Part shown: piece after piece, positions 5,937 through 7,502 of the stretch
How the letters are laid out: every line of letters begins with the position of its first letter
How positions within the stretch are numbered: the first letter of the stretch is position 1
Origin: an uncultured beta proteobacterium
GTDB taxonomy: Bacteria; Pseudomonadota; Gammaproteobacteria; Burkholderiales; SG8-39
Assembly: GCA_902826155.1 (NCBI GenBank)
Contig: CADEDU010000049.1
Coordinates: 45,627 to 53,128, forward strand
Direction: 5' to 3'
DNA: 7,502 nucleotides
Notes under the pieces: model-generated
Database searches by the model: none
Told to the model about the DNA's origin: nothing
What the model saw: the letters and a program-made list of their open reading frames with translations, nothing else
Position numbers and translations under genes: made by a program

Positions 5937-7058
5937 ATGCCTTCGGTTCGCAATGTACTGATCGTCGGTGCCGGAATCTCCGGCCTGTCGCTTGCGATCG
6001 GCCTGGCGCGCGCGGGCATTCGGGTGCGGATCGTCGAGCGCGAACCCGAGGTGCGGGTCGCGGGGGTCGGCATCATCCTGCAAGGTACGACGTTGCGCGC
6101 GTTCCAGTTGCTCGGCCTGCTCGATGAGGTGCTGCGCGCCGGCTTCGGGTACGACCGGTCGCGCACGCTCGATGGCGCGGGCAACGAGGTGAGCGATCGG
6201 CCTTTTCCCAAGGTGCTCGGCCCGGACTATCCGGCCGCAGCGGGGATCCCGCGCCGTGTCCTGGCCGATCTGCTCACGATGCACGCGGTTCGTCACGGCG
6301 TGCAGGTGCGTTACGACGCGACCGTCTGCGCGGTCGACGATCGATCCGATGCGATCGGTGTGCGCTTCAGCGATGGCCAGTCCGAGGAGTTCGACCTGAT
6401 AGTGGGCTGCGATGGATTGCACTCGACCGTGCGCCAGCTCGTGTTCGGCGAGCGGGTGCAACCGGCCTACACCGGTCAGGGCGTCTGGCGGTTCATGTGC
6501 GCGCGCGATCCTCGTGTCACCACCAGTTCGAACCTGCGTTTCGGACGCTATCCATTGGGCTTCATTCCGCTCAGCCGCGAGTCGATGTACCTGTTCCTGC
6601 TCGAGAACGATCCTGTTGCGGCACCGAAGGATCCCGCTCGTCTGCATGAGATCCTGCGCGATCGATTGAGCGGATACGGGCCGTTCATCGATGCGATTCG
6701 CGACCAGGTGGTCACGCCGGCGCAGGTGAATTTCCGCTCGCTGCAGACGCTGATGCTGCCGACGCCGTGGTATCGCGGCCGCGCCATCGTGATCGGTGAT
6801 GCGGCGCATACGATGACACCCCATCTGGCATCCGGTGCGGCGATGGCGATCGAGGATGCACTCGTTCTCGCCGAGGTGCTGCGCGACGGCGAAGCGCTCG
6901 AACCCGCGCTTGCACGCTTCATGGTCCGTCGTTTCGAGCGCGCGAACTTCACGCTCGAGATGAGCGTCCAGGTGGGCGCATGGCAGATCGCGGGCGTGCC
7001 GATCGACTACGATGGCCATTCGAGCCGGCTGCGCGAGTACTTGAGCCTCCCGCCTTGA
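5937..7058 (+). CDS. FAD-dependent aromatic monooxygenase (UbiH/salicylate hydroxylase family)
   Basis: Flavoprotein hydroxylase of the group A type, using NAD(P)H and O2 to hydroxylate an aromatic ring; cytoplasmic. It has 373 residues, slightly short of the usual 380-420. The three diagnostic motifs are in order: the dinucleotide fold G11-A-G-I-S-G16 with E34 (RIVERE) for the adenosine ribose; the DG motif 'LIVGCDGLHSTVR' (154-166) for FAD and NAD(P)H; and the GD motif 'GDAAHTMTPHLASGAAMAIEDA' region (287-308) for the FAD ribityl and phosphate. R107 (IPRRVLADLL) is the expected flavin-side Arg region. An in-frame stop at 5895 and the fold beginning at residue 7 make ATG 5937 the only sensible start, although no strong ribosome site precedes it. 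It follows the extradiol-type dioxygenase by 70 nt; hydroxylation to a catechol followed by cleavage would be a coherent pathway. Relatives act on salicylate, 3-hydroxybenzoate or 6-hydroxynicotinate; the substrate is not assigned. Confidence 0.92.
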   Translation: MPSVRNVLIVGAGISGLSLAIGLARAGIRVRIVEREPEVRVAGVGIILQGTTLRAFQLLGLLDEVLRAGFGYDRSRTLDGAGNEVSDRPFPKVLGPDYPAAAGIPRRVLADLLTMHAVRHGVQVRYDATVCAVDDRSDAIGVRFSDGQSEEFDLIVGCDGLHSTVRQLVFGERVQPAYTGQGVWRFMCARDPRVTTSSNLRFGRYPLGFIPLSRESMYLFLLENDPVAAPKDPARLHEILRDRLSGYGPFIDAIRDQVVTPAQVNFRSLQTLMLPTPWYRGRAIVIGDAAHTMTPHLASGAAMAIEDALVLAEVLRDGEALEPALARFMVRRFERANFTLEMSVQVGAWQIAGVPIDYDGHSSRLREYLSLPP

Positions 7059-7080
7059 GCGCACGCATGACCGCCAATGG

Positions 7081-7502
7081 CTATGCCGAGCTGCCCTGAC
7101 AGTGCTTCTCGAGCATTGCGAACAACTGATCACGCGTGTATGGCTTGCTCAGGAAGTCGTCGAACCCCAGGGCGAGGCAGCGCTCGCGCTCACCGACGAT
7201 CGCGTTCGCGGTGAGCGCCACGATCTTCGAGCGGGTGGCGGACGCACGGTCGCTCTCACGGGCGCGGATGATTGCGAGTGCCTCGAAGCCGTCCATGTTC
7301 GGCATCTGGCAGTCCATCAGCACGATATCGAATCGGTCGTGCTCGAGCGCTTCAAGCGCCTCGAGCCCGTCGTTGGCGAGCGAAACCTTGGCGCCCAGCG
7401 CTTTCAGCGACGCGGTGCCGACCATCTGATTGACCGGGTTGTCCTCCACCAGCAGCACGCGCGCCGCGATGCGCCGCAAGGGTTGTGGTGAAGGACCGGG
7501 CG
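7081..7502 (-). CDS. C-terminal receiver domain of a two-component signalling protein (5' part outside window)
   Basis: Phospho-acceptor (REC) domain ending with stop TAG at 7083-7081. The frame stays open to the window edge without any stop, and the residues just before the domain are Pro-rich (GPSPQPLRR), resembling an interdomain linker. The protein therefore very likely continues upstream, most plausibly as a hybrid sensor histidine kinase. A separate start (TTG at 7479) is possible but weak. Receiver residues are complete: acidic pair E-D in 'LLVEDNPVNQ' (codons near 7449-7441), phospho-acceptor Asp in 'LMDCQMPNMDG' (codon 7314-7312), switch Thr in 'ALTANA' (7212-7210), and Lys in 'FLSKPYT' (7146-7144). 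'VEDNPVNQ' and 'MDCQMPxMDG' are characteristic of receivers in hybrid kinases. No DNA-binding domain follows; the protein ends about 20 residues after the Lys. It converges on the FAD hydroxylase with 22 nt between stops and has no obvious functional link to it. Confidence 0.92.
   Translation of the reverse strand, partial: PGPSPQPLRRIAARVLLVEDNPVNQMVGTASLKALGAKVSLANDGLEALEALEHDRFDIVLMDCQMPNMDGFEALAIIRARESDRASATRSKIVALTANAIVGERERCLALGFDDFLSKPYTRDQLFAMLEKHCQGSSA

Noticed and set aside
4835..6211. Minus-strand open frame of 458 codons opposite the dioxygenase-like gene
   Set aside because: Low-complexity Arg/Ala/Ser-rich translation with no domain pattern; the plus-strand protein has clear metal ligands.
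7066..7098. Ten-codon plus-strand frame ATG...TGA after the hydroxylase
   Set aside because: No ribosome site, overlaps the minus-strand receiver gene, and too short to support.
5715..7133. Long minus-strand open frame (472 codons) opposite the FAD hydroxylase and the end of the dioxygenase gene
   Set aside because: It is rich in Arg and His with no recognisable domain, and lies opposite genes with complete family motifs; typical antisense shadow in high-GC DNA.

Overview
The window is high-GC bacterial DNA (roughly 60-65% G+C by eye) packed with short-spaced genes. Two Bug/TctC-type periplasmic solute receptors lie close together, next to ABC uptake genes and catabolic enzymes. That combination is typical of Betaproteobacteria such as Burkholderiales, where Bug receptors are greatly expanded. 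Some Alphaproteobacteria fit less well. The genus cannot be read from this sequence.

Layout. Positions 1-3848 (+) form one probable operon: the 3' part of an SsuC/TauC-type ABC permease (1-702), its NMT1/THI5-like periplasmic binding protein (747-1748), a Bug/TctC receptor with a GTG start (1769-2743), and an enolase-superfamily enzyme of the mandelate racemase type (2757-3848). Gaps are 44, 20 and 13 nt. A 117-nt gap follows. It holds a small GC hairpin, a good sigma70-like promoter (TTGACT-17-AATACT) and a Shine-Dalgarno sequence, so a second transcription unit probably begins there. That unit contains a second, divergent Bug/TctC receptor (3966-4928), a two-domain type I extradiol-dioxygenase-like VOC protein (4940-5866) and an FAD-dependent aromatic hydroxylase (5937-7058). 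On the minus strand, converging on this unit with a 22-nt gap, is the C-terminal receiver domain of a larger signalling protein (7081-7502, cut by the window edge).

How the genes may work together (inference). The ABC system and two Bug receptors would capture small organic acids in the periplasm. The FAD hydroxylase would add a hydroxyl group to an aromatic acid, giving a catechol-type product that the VOC dioxygenase could cleave. The racemase-like enzyme would isomerise, cycloisomerise or dehydrate a hydroxy-acid or lactone. The substrate is not determinable here. No TctA/TctB membrane partners, ABC ATPase, transcription regulator or later ring-cleavage enzymes are inside the window.

I found no clearly novel multi-gene system. 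The most unusual points are the altered active-site signature of the racemase-like enzyme (K-x-H in place of K-x-K, and Ser in place of the dyad Asp), the divergent N-terminal motif of the second Bug receptor, and the tandem arrangement of two unrelated classes of binding protein in one operon. I saw no tRNA, rRNA, CRISPR array, insertion sequence or attachment site.
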